NCBI GenBank assembly: GCA_029240075.1
Contig: JARBTQ010000004.1
Coordinates: 1 to 64,000 of the forward strand
Length of the DNA stretch: 64,000 nucleotides
Reading direction: 5' to 3'
DNA from: Chlamydiales bacterium
GTDB lineage: Bacteria > Chlamydiota > Chlamydiia > Chlamydiales > JARBTQ01
Shown here one piece after another: positions 34,561-43,565 of the stretch (its first letter is position 1; the number at the start of each line of letters is the position of its first letter). Made by a program: the position numbers and the translations under genes. The notes beneath the pieces are model-generated. The model saw only the letters and a program-made list of their open reading frames with translations. It did no database searches and was not told where the DNA came from.

Positions 34561-34635
34561 ATTGAGCCCCTTTCGACTCTTTACTGTCGGTAACTTAATA
34601 GATCTCTGCGAAAGAGCTTTCGAAAGAGATCTATC
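34561..34635 (+). repeat. 75-bp inverted repeat, left copy, bordering the F-box island
   Basis: These 75 bases match the reverse complement of 41127-41201 without gaps; I count 63 identical positions (84 %). The start is ATTGAGCC, the middle shares TTACTGTCGG, and the inner part (ATAGATCTCTGCGAAA ... AGAGATCTAT) can fold on itself. The pair encloses the two large F-box paralogues. A third partial copy is at 643-698. Confidence 0.85.
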
Positions 34636-34664
34636 TATAGACTCGCAGCAACTAAGAGTCTATA
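34636..34664. terminator. hairpin at the 3' end of the first F-box gene
   Basis: A 9-bp stem (TATAGACTC at 34636-34644 with its complement at 34656-34664) lies 6 bases beyond the minus-strand stop codon at 34671. The T-rich tract is on the plus-strand side (ATTTTCTTT), so it may stop transcription from the left as well as from the right. Confidence 0.5.
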
Positions 34665-34670
34665 TTTTCT

Positions 34671-37600
34671 TTAAGCCTCTAGTTTTGATAGATAATGCGT
34701 CAACTTTTCAATACGGTTGTTTGCCGTTTCAAGTTCAGATTTTAGCTCATCTTTTTGTTGTATGATGGGAGCAATGTTAGCTTCAAGAGATTTTTGTGCC
34801 GACTCTTGGCCTTGCTGTAATTTTTTAAAAGTATTTTTCAACTCGGTTAGTTTCTCTGTAAGATCAGGAATTTCCTGCTCTATATCTGTTGCACGCTCTA
34901 GGTTTAATCTTCTAATTTTATCGCTTATATTAGGTAGATCTCTTCTGTATATTTGAATTAACTGTTCTTTATCCTTAATTTCTTCTTGAACCCTATTAAT
35001 CATTTGCTGACATATTGAAATATTTTTAGGGTATTTTTCTGCTAATTTGTTGTATCTCTCTAAGTACTCATGATAAGGGATAACTTGTTTTGAATCTGCA
35101 ATTACAGCAAGAGATGCGTTGTAAGGGTCAAGGATCTTTTGCTTATCTATGATCAATGACTCTACAAATTCGAGATCTTGTTTCTGCTTTAATTGGCGTT
35201 CTAAATAAAGGGTTCTCTCCTTTTCTAATGCGTTTATCAAGGATTGTGCAAAAGAACGATTTTCTCTTAAAAGCTCAGTAAAAGTGACCTTTCGGGTAAT
35301 CTTGTTGACAACCTTTGTTATGTCATAATGATTATCATCATCTGAATCAAAGTCTGAATCTGATTCATATTTCAATTCCTCTTTGTATTCAGTTTTAGAC
35401 AATTTTTTATCAAAATCAACATTGAGGTCATGTTTAAGCCATCGTAGTAAAAAAGCACTAGGAGTTACAGAATCTTTTTCTAGTTCTTTAAAAAGCTTAT
35501 ATTCCAAGTAGTTCAAAGATCCTGCTAGAGTTTTATGCTTTTTATTAAAATTGATAGAAAAAGATTTTTGGCTTAAAAACCATTCTATAACTTGGGATCT
35601 GTTGTCAGTATGTTCTACAAGCTTATAAAACATTTTGTTAGCCCATTTATCATCTATAACTAGATTGAGCGCGGCTTTTTTGTTGAATAGTAATTTAATG
35701 AGAGAAAGTTTTATAGGGGAATCGCAATTTAAAATAAGATCTTCTAAAAGCTTTTTACTTAAATTTGGATCAGAAATAATTTTTTTATCTATCAAATTAT
35801 TAAATAGATCATATAATTCTCTATCTTCTCTAGTATCTATTAAGTGCTTTAACCCTTCTAATAAGGAATCACTAGATTCTTTAATTATTTCTAATGTCTT
35901 TAAATCGATGCTATCATTCCAATTTAAAATAATCTGTGTCATTGTTGGAAGATGATTTAATGTTTGTTTATGTTTAACAAAAAAACTCATCATTTCTAAG
36001 TCTTTTTTGTTATAAACGGTAGTCATGGGATGGTTTTTTTTATATTTACTAAGAACATTGCCATACATGCTAAAAAGTTCTTTCATTGTTTCAAAATCTC
36101 TTTTCGCAAGAGCTGCATTGAAGATAGCCTTTATTGAGCGGTTAATATCTTCTCCCTCTGAGGCCTCTAATATGGCTTTACAAAGTTTAAAATTTCCTTT
36201 CTCATAAATATGTAGGAGCAAAGGTGGTTTGTTAGAATCAATATCAGAAGGAGTTTTAATTTCATGAAGTTCTAGATCGGAGCCACTATTTTTAATTACA
36301 CTTAGCAATAAAGATTGTTTATCGGTGCTATTAGATAGTCTTGATAGACTATAAAGAATTTGGTTGAGAGTCTCTTCCCAATTACGAGGAGCTTTTGAGT
36401 TACCATATTGTGAATAATTTATCTTTACTCCAGCCTTTAATAATGAATGAACAGCCCCTATTTTATGTTGCTGCATCAACTTACACAAAACTACAGTTCC
36501 ATTTTCATCAGGAGAAAATCGATCTTTATTTAAATATTCTATAATTTGATTATCTGCATTAAAAATTTTTGAGCTAAGCAGAAGTTTGATAGCTTGGTCT
36601 CCCTGTTTTTCACAAGCTTTTAAAAATAATTTAATTCCGAATTTTTTGGACCAACCTTTATACTTTTGTTCTAATTTTTTTAAGGCTTCCATTCCTTTAG
36701 ATCCAGAAAGATCTTGTAGCATAAAATCTATATAGTTATCGTTCTTTGAAACTAAATTATTTCTTAAATCATTAATTTTATTAAGATTTATTCTTTCATA
36801 ATATTTGATTGAGTCTATTTCTCCTGTTATTTTTAAAAAAAGTTTAGAAAGAATAAAGTGACCTTTTATTTCTTCTCTATATTTAAATACAATCTTATTT
36901 AAAGCTTTCTCTAAGTTATCAAGTTCGAGTTTTGTCCATTCTTCCTGCTCTTTTTTATCTAATTTATGATTAATTAAATTTAATAAAGCTTCCAATTTTT
37001 GATGTGATTTTTTGAGAGAATTTAATGGAATAAATATTCCATTTTTCAATTCAATTTCAAAATTAAACGGAGAATTTTCTATTAGAACTAAATTCTTGAC
37101 AAACTCATCCTTTGTGGTAGAAACGCTCAATTTTATGGAATTATTTTGAGAAATTATTTTATCTAATAGCTCAGGAATATATTCCTCAATTTGCGCAGTG
37201 TTGATTTTATCAATTTTAATTGTAGATAGTCCTTTAACAAGTGGATGATGAAGTATTTCTTCTATCAAGCGGTTCGCTTTAGCTGTAACAGTCACTGCTT
37301 GACTACCAGGAATAATAGCATGTTGAAGTGGAAAACTTTCTGATTTTTTGATGGCATTGAGCCTATGTTTTAACTCTGTAGAATTTGTTTGCTCTACAAC
37401 TTGCTCACAAAATTGTAACAGGGTATTTGTGGACTCCATTAGGTTTTTTAAATTTTTTAATTCTGCTTTACCTAAATGCTTGAACCTTTTTTTATCTGAA
37501 GTGGCTGACGCCAAGTAAAGATTGTATGTAGATTCTACATCTAGATAGCTTGTAATTACTGTGAATATATCTGAAGGTAATTTGCTTATTTCAGACACAA

Positions 37601-37697
37601 GATTTTTTTTATTTGGCTTACTTTTAGTTTCATGTGATTGATTTTTATCTGGTAAATTAGTATGTTTATTATTATTATGTGCGTTGCTCGGTTCCAT
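34671..37697 (-). CDS. large F-box-like, ankyrin-like and coiled-coil protein A; effector candidate
   Basis: This 1008-residue protein has a lysine-rich start and an F-box-like helix set at about residues 34-78 (LPSDIFTVITSYLDVES then LASATSDKK). A helical domain follows, with LRLNAIKKSES-like text that is nearly repeated in protein B. The middle (about 330-640) has ankyrin-like units (HKIGAVHSLLKAGVKI, GNFKLCKAILEAS, KRDFETMKELFSMYG). The C-terminus (about 820-1008) is a long coiled coil (LERATDIEQEIPDLTEKL). There is no signal peptide. F-box proteins of amoeba-associated chlamydiae are thought to enter host SCF ubiquitin ligases. AGGAG lies 6 bases before the ATG. It is the downstream copy of a tandem pair inside 75-bp inverted repeats. 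Confidence 0.7.
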   Translation of the reverse strand: MEPSNAHNNNKHTNLPDKNQSHETKSKPNKKNLVSEISKLPSDIFTVITSYLDVESTYNLYLASATSDKKRFKHLGKAELKNLKNLMESTNTLLQFCEQVVEQTNSTELKHRLNAIKKSESFPLQHAIIPGSQAVTVTAKANRLIEEILHHPLVKGLSTIKIDKINTAQIEEYIPELLDKIISQNNSIKLSVSTTKDEFVKNLVLIENSPFNFEIELKNGIFIPLNSLKKSHQKLEALLNLINHKLDKKEQEEWTKLELDNLEKALNKIVFKYREEIKGHFILSKLFLKITGEIDSIKYYERINLNKINDLRNNLVSKNDNYIDFMLQDLSGSKGMEALKKLEQKYKGWSKKFGIKLFLKACEKQGDQAIKLLLSSKIFNADNQIIEYLNKDRFSPDENGTVVLCKLMQQHKIGAVHSLLKAGVKINYSQYGNSKAPRNWEETLNQILYSLSRLSNSTDKQSLLLSVIKNSGSDLELHEIKTPSDIDSNKPPLLLHIYEKGNFKLCKAILEASEGEDINRSIKAIFNAALAKRDFETMKELFSMYGNVLSKYKKNHPMTTVYNKKDLEMMSFFVKHKQTLNHLPTMTQIILNWNDSIDLKTLEIIKESSDSLLEGLKHLIDTREDRELYDLFNNLIDKKIISDPNLSKKLLEDLILNCDSPIKLSLIKLLFNKKAALNLVIDDKWANKMFYKLVEHTDNRSQVIEWFLSQKSFSINFNKKHKTLAGSLNYLEYKLFKELEKDSVTPSAFLLRWLKHDLNVDFDKKLSKTEYKEELKYESDSDFDSDDDNHYDITKVVNKITRKVTFTELLRENRSFAQSLINALEKERTLYLERQLKQKQDLEFVESLIIDKQKILDPYNASLAVIADSKQVIPYHEYLERYNKLAEKYPKNISICQQMINRVQEEIKDKEQLIQIYRRDLPNISDKIRRLNLERATDIEQEIPDLTEKLTELKNTFKKLQQGQESAQKSLEANIAPIIQQKDELKSELETANNRIEKLTHYLSKLEA

Positions 37698-37709
37698 TAT
37701 ATCTCCTTC

Positions 37710-37838
37710 TATGAACCTATCCCACTAAAATCTAAACGATTTATCACTAATGTGTTATTCAAAAGACCTTCTCCTTAGAAAGAACCTAATATATAAGACC
37801 TTGGGTTATTTAATGACGAATACTGGGATAGGTTCATA
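37710..37838. mobile_element. MITE-like element with 15-bp perfect terminal inverted repeats
   Basis: TATGAACCTATCCCA at 37710-37724 is perfectly complementary to 37824-37838, bounding a 129-base non-coding segment. It sits just upstream of the ribosome-binding site of F-box gene A and after the stop of F-box gene B. The ends look like insertion-sequence termini. No target-site duplication is evident, so it could instead be a large stem in the intergenic RNA. Its interior contains AAGACCTTCT-type words shared with nearby palindromes. Confidence 0.5.
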
Positions 37839-37914
37839 AACTTTATTTATGTTTTAGTGTTAAAAAATTAATTTTAGTTATTTTTATAATAAGTTTTATT
37901 TCTAAATTAGATTT

Positions 37915-40902
37915 TCAAGACTCTATTTTTTCTATGTAGAGTGTAAGCTTCTTAATAAAATTATCCTTGCTTGCTAATTGTTTTTCAAATTCGTTTCTTT
38001 CTACATTTAAAGAACTAATTTCTGATTCTATAGATTTTTGTTCTTGGTATAATCTTTGTACGTTACTTTCTAACTCGAATAATGTATTCTTGAGAGAGCC
38101 AATCGTTTTCTTTAAATTTATAACTCGTTCTAAATTAGCTTTTTTAATTTGATCTCTCATGCCTGGAACTTCTTTTTTATACTCTTCTATCCAATCTTCC
38201 TTATCCTTAATCTCTTCTTGAATCTTATGCATCATCTGTTGATGTATTGAAATATTTTTAGAATATTTTCCTGTTTCTCCTGTTAACTTGTTGTATTGCT
38301 CTTCATATTCTTCATAAGAAATTAATTTTTTAGAATTTTTGTTTATTTCGACGAATTTATTGTAATTATCAAGGCTATCTTTGTAATCTTTAATAGAGGA
38401 CGTCAGATAGTCAAATTTTAGTTCTATTTCTTCTTGCTCTTTAATGAGAGTTTTCAATTGCTTCTTTAATTCTTTTAATAAATTCTGCATAAAGGAAGGA
38501 TTTTCTTTTAAAAGCTGCATCAGAGAGGTTTCTTTGCTAGCTACTAAGTAATCCACCCCTCCAGCATCTGGACTATATTCAGTTTCATATATTTCTAATT
38601 TAAGCTCTTTGTCAAAATCAATATTAATTTGATGTTCAAATAATTGTAGCAGGGAAGCACTAGGTAGTTGATTTCCTCTTTTTAATTCTTTTAACATCTT
38701 ATTTTCTAAATTATTTAAAATTCCAGAACTAGTATTGTAATTTTTGTTTAAATTTATTTTGAATAATTCTTTTTGTTTTAAAAGCCAGTCTATAAATAGA
38801 TTTTTTTTATTCTCAGTGTCTATAAGTTTGTGCAATATTTCATCAGCCCAAGGGCTGTCTGTATTTAATTTAAGATCTTCTTTTTTATTTAATAAAAATT
38901 TAATGAGGTTAAGTTGTTTGTAGTTGTTACATTTTAAAATTAAGTTTTCTAAAAACTTTTGGTTATATTTTGATTCTGAAAAATTCCCTTCATTAATATT
39001 ATCAGTTAATACTGCATGTAAGTACGAGTCGTTTTGATTTACACTAATAACGTATTCTAATCCGTCTACTATGGAACCCCCAGATTCTTTAACAATTTCT
39101 AACATCCTTTGATCACGATTTAAAATCATTGCTCCTATTGCTTTAGGATGGTTCAATGTTTGCTTGTACTCTGCGAAAAATTCAATCATTTTGAAGTCGT
39201 ATGCCCCATAGGCGATAGCCATAGGATGTGCGTTTGTATGAGGGATAGTAGATAAAATATCGCCACACATTTCAAATAGCTCTTTCATCGCCTTAAAGTC
39301 TCTCTTTTCACAGGCTGCCATCAGTACTGCTTGTGTTGATTTGTTTATACTCCTATCCTGTGCTAACATAGCCTTACAGAATTCGAAGTCTCCAATTTTA
39401 TAAGCATGCACAATTAAAGGTGGTTTTTGTGTATCAATAGTAGAAGGGACTTGAACTTTACTGAGAATTAGATAGGGGGCATTTTTCATGATGGCTTTTA
39501 ATAAAGGCAATCTTCCCATATTATCAGGTAGGGTAAATAAAGAGTGGAAGAGTTCAGCAATAGATGCTTCGTCGTTTGAGGAGGTGATCTTTAAACCTGA
39601 ATTTAATAATAAATGGGTAACCTCTAATTTACGCTCTCTAATTAATTTAGACAAAATTAAACTAGAATCTTTCTCTATACTTAAATTTTTTGCATTTATT
39701 AAAGTTATAATTTGATTATTCTTGTTTAATATTTTGGAGTTAAGTATAAGTTTAACTGCTTGTTCTCCTTGTTGCTCACAGGCATTTAAAAATAGTGAAA
39801 CTAATTGACCTTCTTCCCAATGTTCTTTCAAATATTTTTTTTCTAATTCTTTTAAGACTTCTATTCCTTTAGATCCTGAAAGATCTTGTAGTGTAGAATT
39901 GATATAGTCACTCTCTAATTTTTGCTTTCTTAAATTGTTAATTGTACTATGAGCTGACTTTGCTGAATGTTTAATGGAGGAGATCTGCCCGCTTATTTTT
40001 AAGCTTAGCTTAGAAAGGAAAGAGGAATCTGCTATTTCATTTTGATATTTGATAACAAGTTTATCCAATATTTTTTCTAGATTATCGAGTTCAACTTTTG
40101 TCCAATTTTTGGCCTCTTCCTTTTTACCCAATTTGCTGTGAATTAGGTTAAGCAAAACTTCTAGTTTCTTGTGTAGCTCAAAAGGGCTGAGTAAAACTGT
40201 TTGTCCTTCCATTTCAATTTCAAATTTAGGTCTCTTATCTTTATCGCTTGCTCCGGAAGATTTTCGCAAACCAAGTGTTTTAGACGAAGCGTTTTCTAGT
40301 AGAGTAAGGCTTTTGATAAAATCACTTGGAATAGTAGAAGTGCTTAGTCTTACGGTATCATTTTGATATGTCTTTTCTATTAGGCTTGGAATATAGTCTT
40401 CAATCAAATTTAGAGCAATTTTATCAACATAAATTTTATCAAGCTGTTGAACTTGTGGATCACTAAGAATTTCTTCGATCAAGCGCTCAGCTTTAGCTGT
40501 TGCACTCACAGCTTCACTACCAGGAATAATAATATGCTTGATAGGCATGCTTTCTGACTTTTTAATGGCGTTCAGTCTAAGCTTTAATTCTTGAGAACCT
40601 GTCTGCTCTACAACCTGTTTACAAAATTGCAACAAGGCATTAGTGGCGTCCATCATTTTTCTTAAATGTTCGCCTCTATTCATTCCTATAGATTTCAAAG
40701 TACACTTATCTGAACTTGCTAGAGCTATAGAAAAATTTTTAGCTGAATTAGCATCTAAATGTTTTGTAATTTCATTAAATGTGTCCTGTGTTAAGCTTTC
40801 TATGCTTGTACGATTATTTTTATCTTTTTTGTTAATGCTATTTGCATCACTAATTTTTTCACTAGTATATTCTGTATTATTGTTTTTTTTATTAACTCTC
40901 AT
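37915..40902 (-). CDS. large F-box-like, ankyrin-like and coiled-coil protein B; paralogue of protein A
   Basis: This 995-residue protein shares the full layout of the preceding entry. It has a degenerate F-box-like start (SIESLTQDTFNEITKHLDAN). The conserved region reads LLQFCKQVVEQTGSQELKLR, and SEAVSATAKAERLIEEIL is nearly the same in both. Ankyrin-like helices (REKLEVTHLLLNSGLKI style; KRDFKAMKELFEMCGDIL) precede a C-terminal coiled coil from about residue 800. The resemblance extends from end to end, so the pair arose by tandem duplication followed by divergence. Its F-box is weaker than that of A, lacking the leucine-proline start. AAGGAG lies 6 bases before the ATG. No signal peptide; type III secretion is possible but cannot be read from sequence. 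Confidence 0.68.
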   Translation of the reverse strand: MRVNKKNNNTEYTSEKISDANSINKKDKNNRTSIESLTQDTFNEITKHLDANSAKNFSIALASSDKCTLKSIGMNRGEHLRKMMDATNALLQFCKQVVEQTGSQELKLRLNAIKKSESMPIKHIIIPGSEAVSATAKAERLIEEILSDPQVQQLDKIYVDKIALNLIEDYIPSLIEKTYQNDTVRLSTSTIPSDFIKSLTLLENASSKTLGLRKSSGASDKDKRPKFEIEMEGQTVLLSPFELHKKLEVLLNLIHSKLGKKEEAKNWTKVELDNLEKILDKLVIKYQNEIADSSFLSKLSLKISGQISSIKHSAKSAHSTINNLRKQKLESDYINSTLQDLSGSKGIEVLKELEKKYLKEHWEEGQLVSLFLNACEQQGEQAVKLILNSKILNKNNQIITLINAKNLSIEKDSSLILSKLIRERKLEVTHLLLNSGLKITSSNDEASIAELFHSLFTLPDNMGRLPLLKAIMKNAPYLILSKVQVPSTIDTQKPPLIVHAYKIGDFEFCKAMLAQDRSINKSTQAVLMAACEKRDFKAMKELFEMCGDILSTIPHTNAHPMAIAYGAYDFKMIEFFAEYKQTLNHPKAIGAMILNRDQRMLEIVKESGGSIVDGLEYVISVNQNDSYLHAVLTDNINEGNFSESKYNQKFLENLILKCNNYKQLNLIKFLLNKKEDLKLNTDSPWADEILHKLIDTENKKNLFIDWLLKQKELFKINLNKNYNTSSGILNNLENKMLKELKRGNQLPSASLLQLFEHQINIDFDKELKLEIYETEYSPDAGGVDYLVASKETSLMQLLKENPSFMQNLLKELKKQLKTLIKEQEEIELKFDYLTSSIKDYKDSLDNYNKFVEINKNSKKLISYEEYEEQYNKLTGETGKYSKNISIHQQMMHKIQEEIKDKEDWIEEYKKEVPGMRDQIKKANLERVINLKKTIGSLKNTLFELESNVQRLYQEQKSIESEISSLNVERNEFEKQLASKDNFIKKLTLYIEKIES

Positions 40903-41401
40903 TGTGGCTCCTTGTTTATAATTTATTTAATAATAATTAACGCTTAATTGTTAATTTATTATTAATGTATAACGCAAGGCGCTTTAAAAGGAGTAATATG
41001 ATTAATAATTATGTTGTTTAGATAAAATGGAAAATAAAATCTAAACTAGTGTACAGAAAACAAATAATTTAACCCTTTTCTTTTTGGGTAAAAAAACATA
41101 AATTTAGGTAGACCTTATACATTTTGAATAGATCTCTTTTAAAACCTGTTTCGCAGAGATCTATCGAGTCACCGACAGTAAAGGTTCGAAGGAGGCTCAA
41201 TTAACAAGTGATAAGTTTAAATTGGGAGGTTTATTTAAACTTCGATAGGAGAAATTACTGGACATAATTCAACAAGATTTAATTTAAGAAGGATCTTAAA
41301 TAATTAAATTTTTAAATTTTAATTAAAATATAACCCATAAAACTATAATGAAATTGGAATTTTAGGAATTAATTATTATAATCTTATTAATAAGAGCTGC
41401 A
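40903..41401. other. intergenic region holding the right inverted repeat
   Basis: About 500 very AT-rich bases between two minus-strand F-box genes. The only structured part is the inverted repeat at 41127-41201. The part nearest 40903 should hold the promoter of F-box gene B. No coding frame is visible. Confidence 0.5.
41127..41201 (-). repeat. 75-bp inverted repeat, right copy, bordering the F-box island
   Basis: Reverse complement of the left copy at 34561-34635 with 12 mismatches and no gaps. Its outer end (GGCTCAAT on the plus strand) faces away from the island and its palindromic part faces inwards, as in the left copy. The opposed orientation is what is expected of borders of a mobile or invertible segment. 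Confidence 0.85.
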
Positions 41402-42655
41402 TTATACCCATACGAGTCCTGCAGCTCGTCTAACATCCTCATCTGCCTGAAGCTCTTTAGAAGCCTTATAAAAAATAGAGGGATTGTAAGTTAAGGCTGC
41501 TAGCAGAATTCCTTTATCAGTAATTTTTATAGGACTATCATATTTTATCTCTGCAACACCTCGGTATAAAGCCTCTATTAAAAACTCTTTACTTTGTTTA
41601 ATTTTGCTAGGAAGGTTTTCGTATTCATAAGGATCTTGCTCAAGTATGGCAAATTGAATATCAAAATTATTTTGAAATTCATTAGGGAAGTCCTTTAACT
41701 TCAATTTCCACACATATACAGATGTTTTAATATAATCTAAAATAGCGGGATCTTTTATATCGCTTATTTCCAAAGGGACAAGATTTAGTGAAGGAAGAGC
41801 ATTACCAGCTTGTTGCACAAGTCCAAATTTGTGGAAGATCGCACTAGGTGTATAGCTCCAAAGACAATATTCACAAGTTAAGTGACTGTAATTAACTTTA
41901 AGGGTATTATAGTCCCAGCGCCATTGGTTGAAATTAGAGGGGATAGTAGGAAAAGTACGCCTATAAGATTTACTGTAACGTATAAGTGGTTTGTCTGGAT
42001 CAACTATTTTAAAAATAATTTTTTCATAAAGTAAAAAGCTACCGTTGTAAAATTCTTGTTTTTCAAATAGAGAGCAATACTCTTCATGATTAAAAAACAA
42101 TTTCTTTTGTTCAGAAGATAGGCGATTAAAAAAGAGAGAATCTATTTTTTGAAGTTCTACCTGACGGTAAGGAGAATACATCTTACTCGTCTGAGCTAAA
42201 AAATCTGCTAATTCTTTGCTTAAAATCCTTTTTCCTGCGTAGAGTTCACAAAATACAACCCATCGATTTGTTTCTGCTTCCCTTTCACATTCCCAATAAG
42301 TAAATTTAGCAAATCGAGACAAGTTTCGTAGCTTAGACCCTTTAGGCACGGGTTTGCCCTTTAATAAATTAATAGCTAGTTGCCTATCACTTATTAGAAA
42401 CGGTGCTACTCCTTTTGATACAACAGCCATCTCTTTACGAGAGAATACGTCTAAATCATCTGTAATTTTGTAAATGATTTCTCGAGGCAGTATTTGAAAA
42501 TATCCCAAATTTGATGTTGGCAAATGCTTTAAAGCTACTTCCTGAGCTTTTTTATCTGTTTCTAAAATGAAAGGAGCTTCTTCTTGTGTAAGGGGAGTAT
42601 TGCTGGCTTGACTTGAACTATAGCTTGGAATAAGGCTTTTTATAAAATTAAGCAT
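41402..42655 (-). CDS. F-box protein; effector candidate
   Basis: This 417-residue protein has a clear N-terminal F-box at about residues 50-95: LGYFQILPREIIYKITDDLD, then FSRKEMAVVSKGVAPFL, matching 'LP.E(I/L)...I...L......(V)S(K/R)'. The rest shows no leucine-rich or ankyrin repeat and no catalytic motif. It contains many aromatic residues (YRQVELQKIDSLFFNRL; FNQWRWDYN). It would bind host Skp1 and bring an unknown target to an SCF ubiquitin ligase, as proposed for such proteins in environmental chlamydiae; this is inference. It lies outside the inverted-repeat island and is not a paralogue of the two large F-box proteins beyond that domain. Confidence 0.72.
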   Translation of the reverse strand: MLNFIKSLIPSYSSSQASNTPLTQEEAPFILETDKKAQEVALKHLPTSNLGYFQILPREIIYKITDDLDVFSRKEMAVVSKGVAPFLISDRQLAINLLKGKPVPKGSKLRNLSRFAKFTYWECEREAETNRWVVFCELYAGKRILSKELADFLAQTSKMYSPYRQVELQKIDSLFFNRLSSEQKKLFFNHEEYCSLFEKQEFYNGSFLLYEKIIFKIVDPDKPLIRYSKSYRRTFPTIPSNFNQWRWDYNTLKVNYSHLTCEYCLWSYTPSAIFHKFGLVQQAGNALPSLNLVPLEISDIKDPAILDYIKTSVYVWKLKLKDFPNEFQNNFDIQFAILEQDPYEYENLPSKIKQSKEFLIEALYRGVAEIKYDSPIKITDKGILLAALTYNPSIFYKASKELQADEDVRRAAGLVWV

Positions 42656-42753
42656 GAAATTTTACCTATTTTTTTATTTTTTAAGGACTTAATCTTTAGG
42701 GGAAAGGTTCAGGATGCACTAGTAATAAAAAAATCAAAAGAAGGTTTTTGACG

Positions 42754-43563
42754 ATGTTAACAAAAAAGGAATTAGAAAACTATTTAGATATTGCCAAAGA
42801 AGCAGCTACGGCAGGGGGGTATTTCCTTAGTAAATTTTGGGGAAAGGCTTTTAAGATTCAGGAGAAAGAGACCCCAGGTGACTTAGTAACAGAAGCTGAT
42901 AAATATTCTGAAAAGGCCATCATTGAGATTTTAACAAGCAGGTGTCCTAGCCATTCTTTACTTGCGGAAGAGAGCGGACGTAAGGATACTACACAAAGCG
43001 AATTCCTTTGGACAGTTGACCCCTTAGATGGCACTATTAATTACGCGCATGGTTTCCCTTTCGTTGCAGTATCAATTGCGCTCCTTTATCAAGGTTACCC
43101 AGTCGTTGGAGTTATCTATAATCCTATTTTACAAGAGTTATTTACTTGTACTAGAGGTGGCGGGGCTTTTTTAGGCAATTTAAGATTGTATGTTTCCAAG
43201 ACAAATCAGCTTGGTAAAAGCTTATTAGCTACAGGCTTCCCCTACAATCGCCGTGGAACAGCAGACAATAATTACAAAGAATTTGCTCATTTGACTAATC
43301 TGACACAAGGAGTAAGGAGAGCTGGAGCTGCAGCACTTGATCTAGCTTATGTAGCATCGGGGCAATTTGACGGTTATTGGGAAAAAGGGATCAAACCATG
43401 GGATATTGCAGCTGGAGCACTCTTGGTAGAAGAAGCAGGGGGAAAAGTTTCTGCTTATGATGGGAGTGCTTTAGATATTATGGAACCTCAAATTTTAGCA
43501 ACTAATGGTCACATCCATCAATCTATGATTCAAGAGCTTTCAATTCTTCGTCAAACCATATAA
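42754..43563 (+). CDS. suhB: inositol monophosphatase family protein
   Basis: This 269-residue magnesium-dependent phosphatase has the metal-binding motifs LLAEESGRKD (Glu), WTVDPLDGTINYAHGFP (DPLDGT) and KPWDIAAGALLVEEAGG near the C-terminus, which define the IMPase/SuhB family. The activity would be removal of phosphate from myo-inositol phosphates or related sugar or nucleotide phosphates. I chose the ATG at 42754 with AGAAGG 9 bases upstream; the TTG at 42748 is too close to that site. Its stop codon is only 2 bases from the stop of the convergent gene. The symbol is by family; the exact substrate is not known. Confidence 0.88.
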   Translation: MLTKKELENYLDIAKEAATAGGYFLSKFWGKAFKIQEKETPGDLVTEADKYSEKAIIEILTSRCPSHSLLAEESGRKDTTQSEFLWTVDPLDGTINYAHGFPFVAVSIALLYQGYPVVGVIYNPILQELFTCTRGGGAFLGNLRLYVSKTNQLGKSLLATGFPYNRRGTADNNYKEFAHLTNLTQGVRRAGAAALDLAYVASGQFDGYWEKGIKPWDIAAGALLVEEAGGKVSAYDGSALDIMEPQILATNGHIHQSMIQELSILRQTI

Positions 43564-43565
43564 AA

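Noticed and set aside
34671-40902. Leucine-rich repeats in the two large F-box proteins
   Set aside because: Leucines are frequent, but the LxxLxLxxN spacing is absent; the units fit ankyrin-like helical pairs better.
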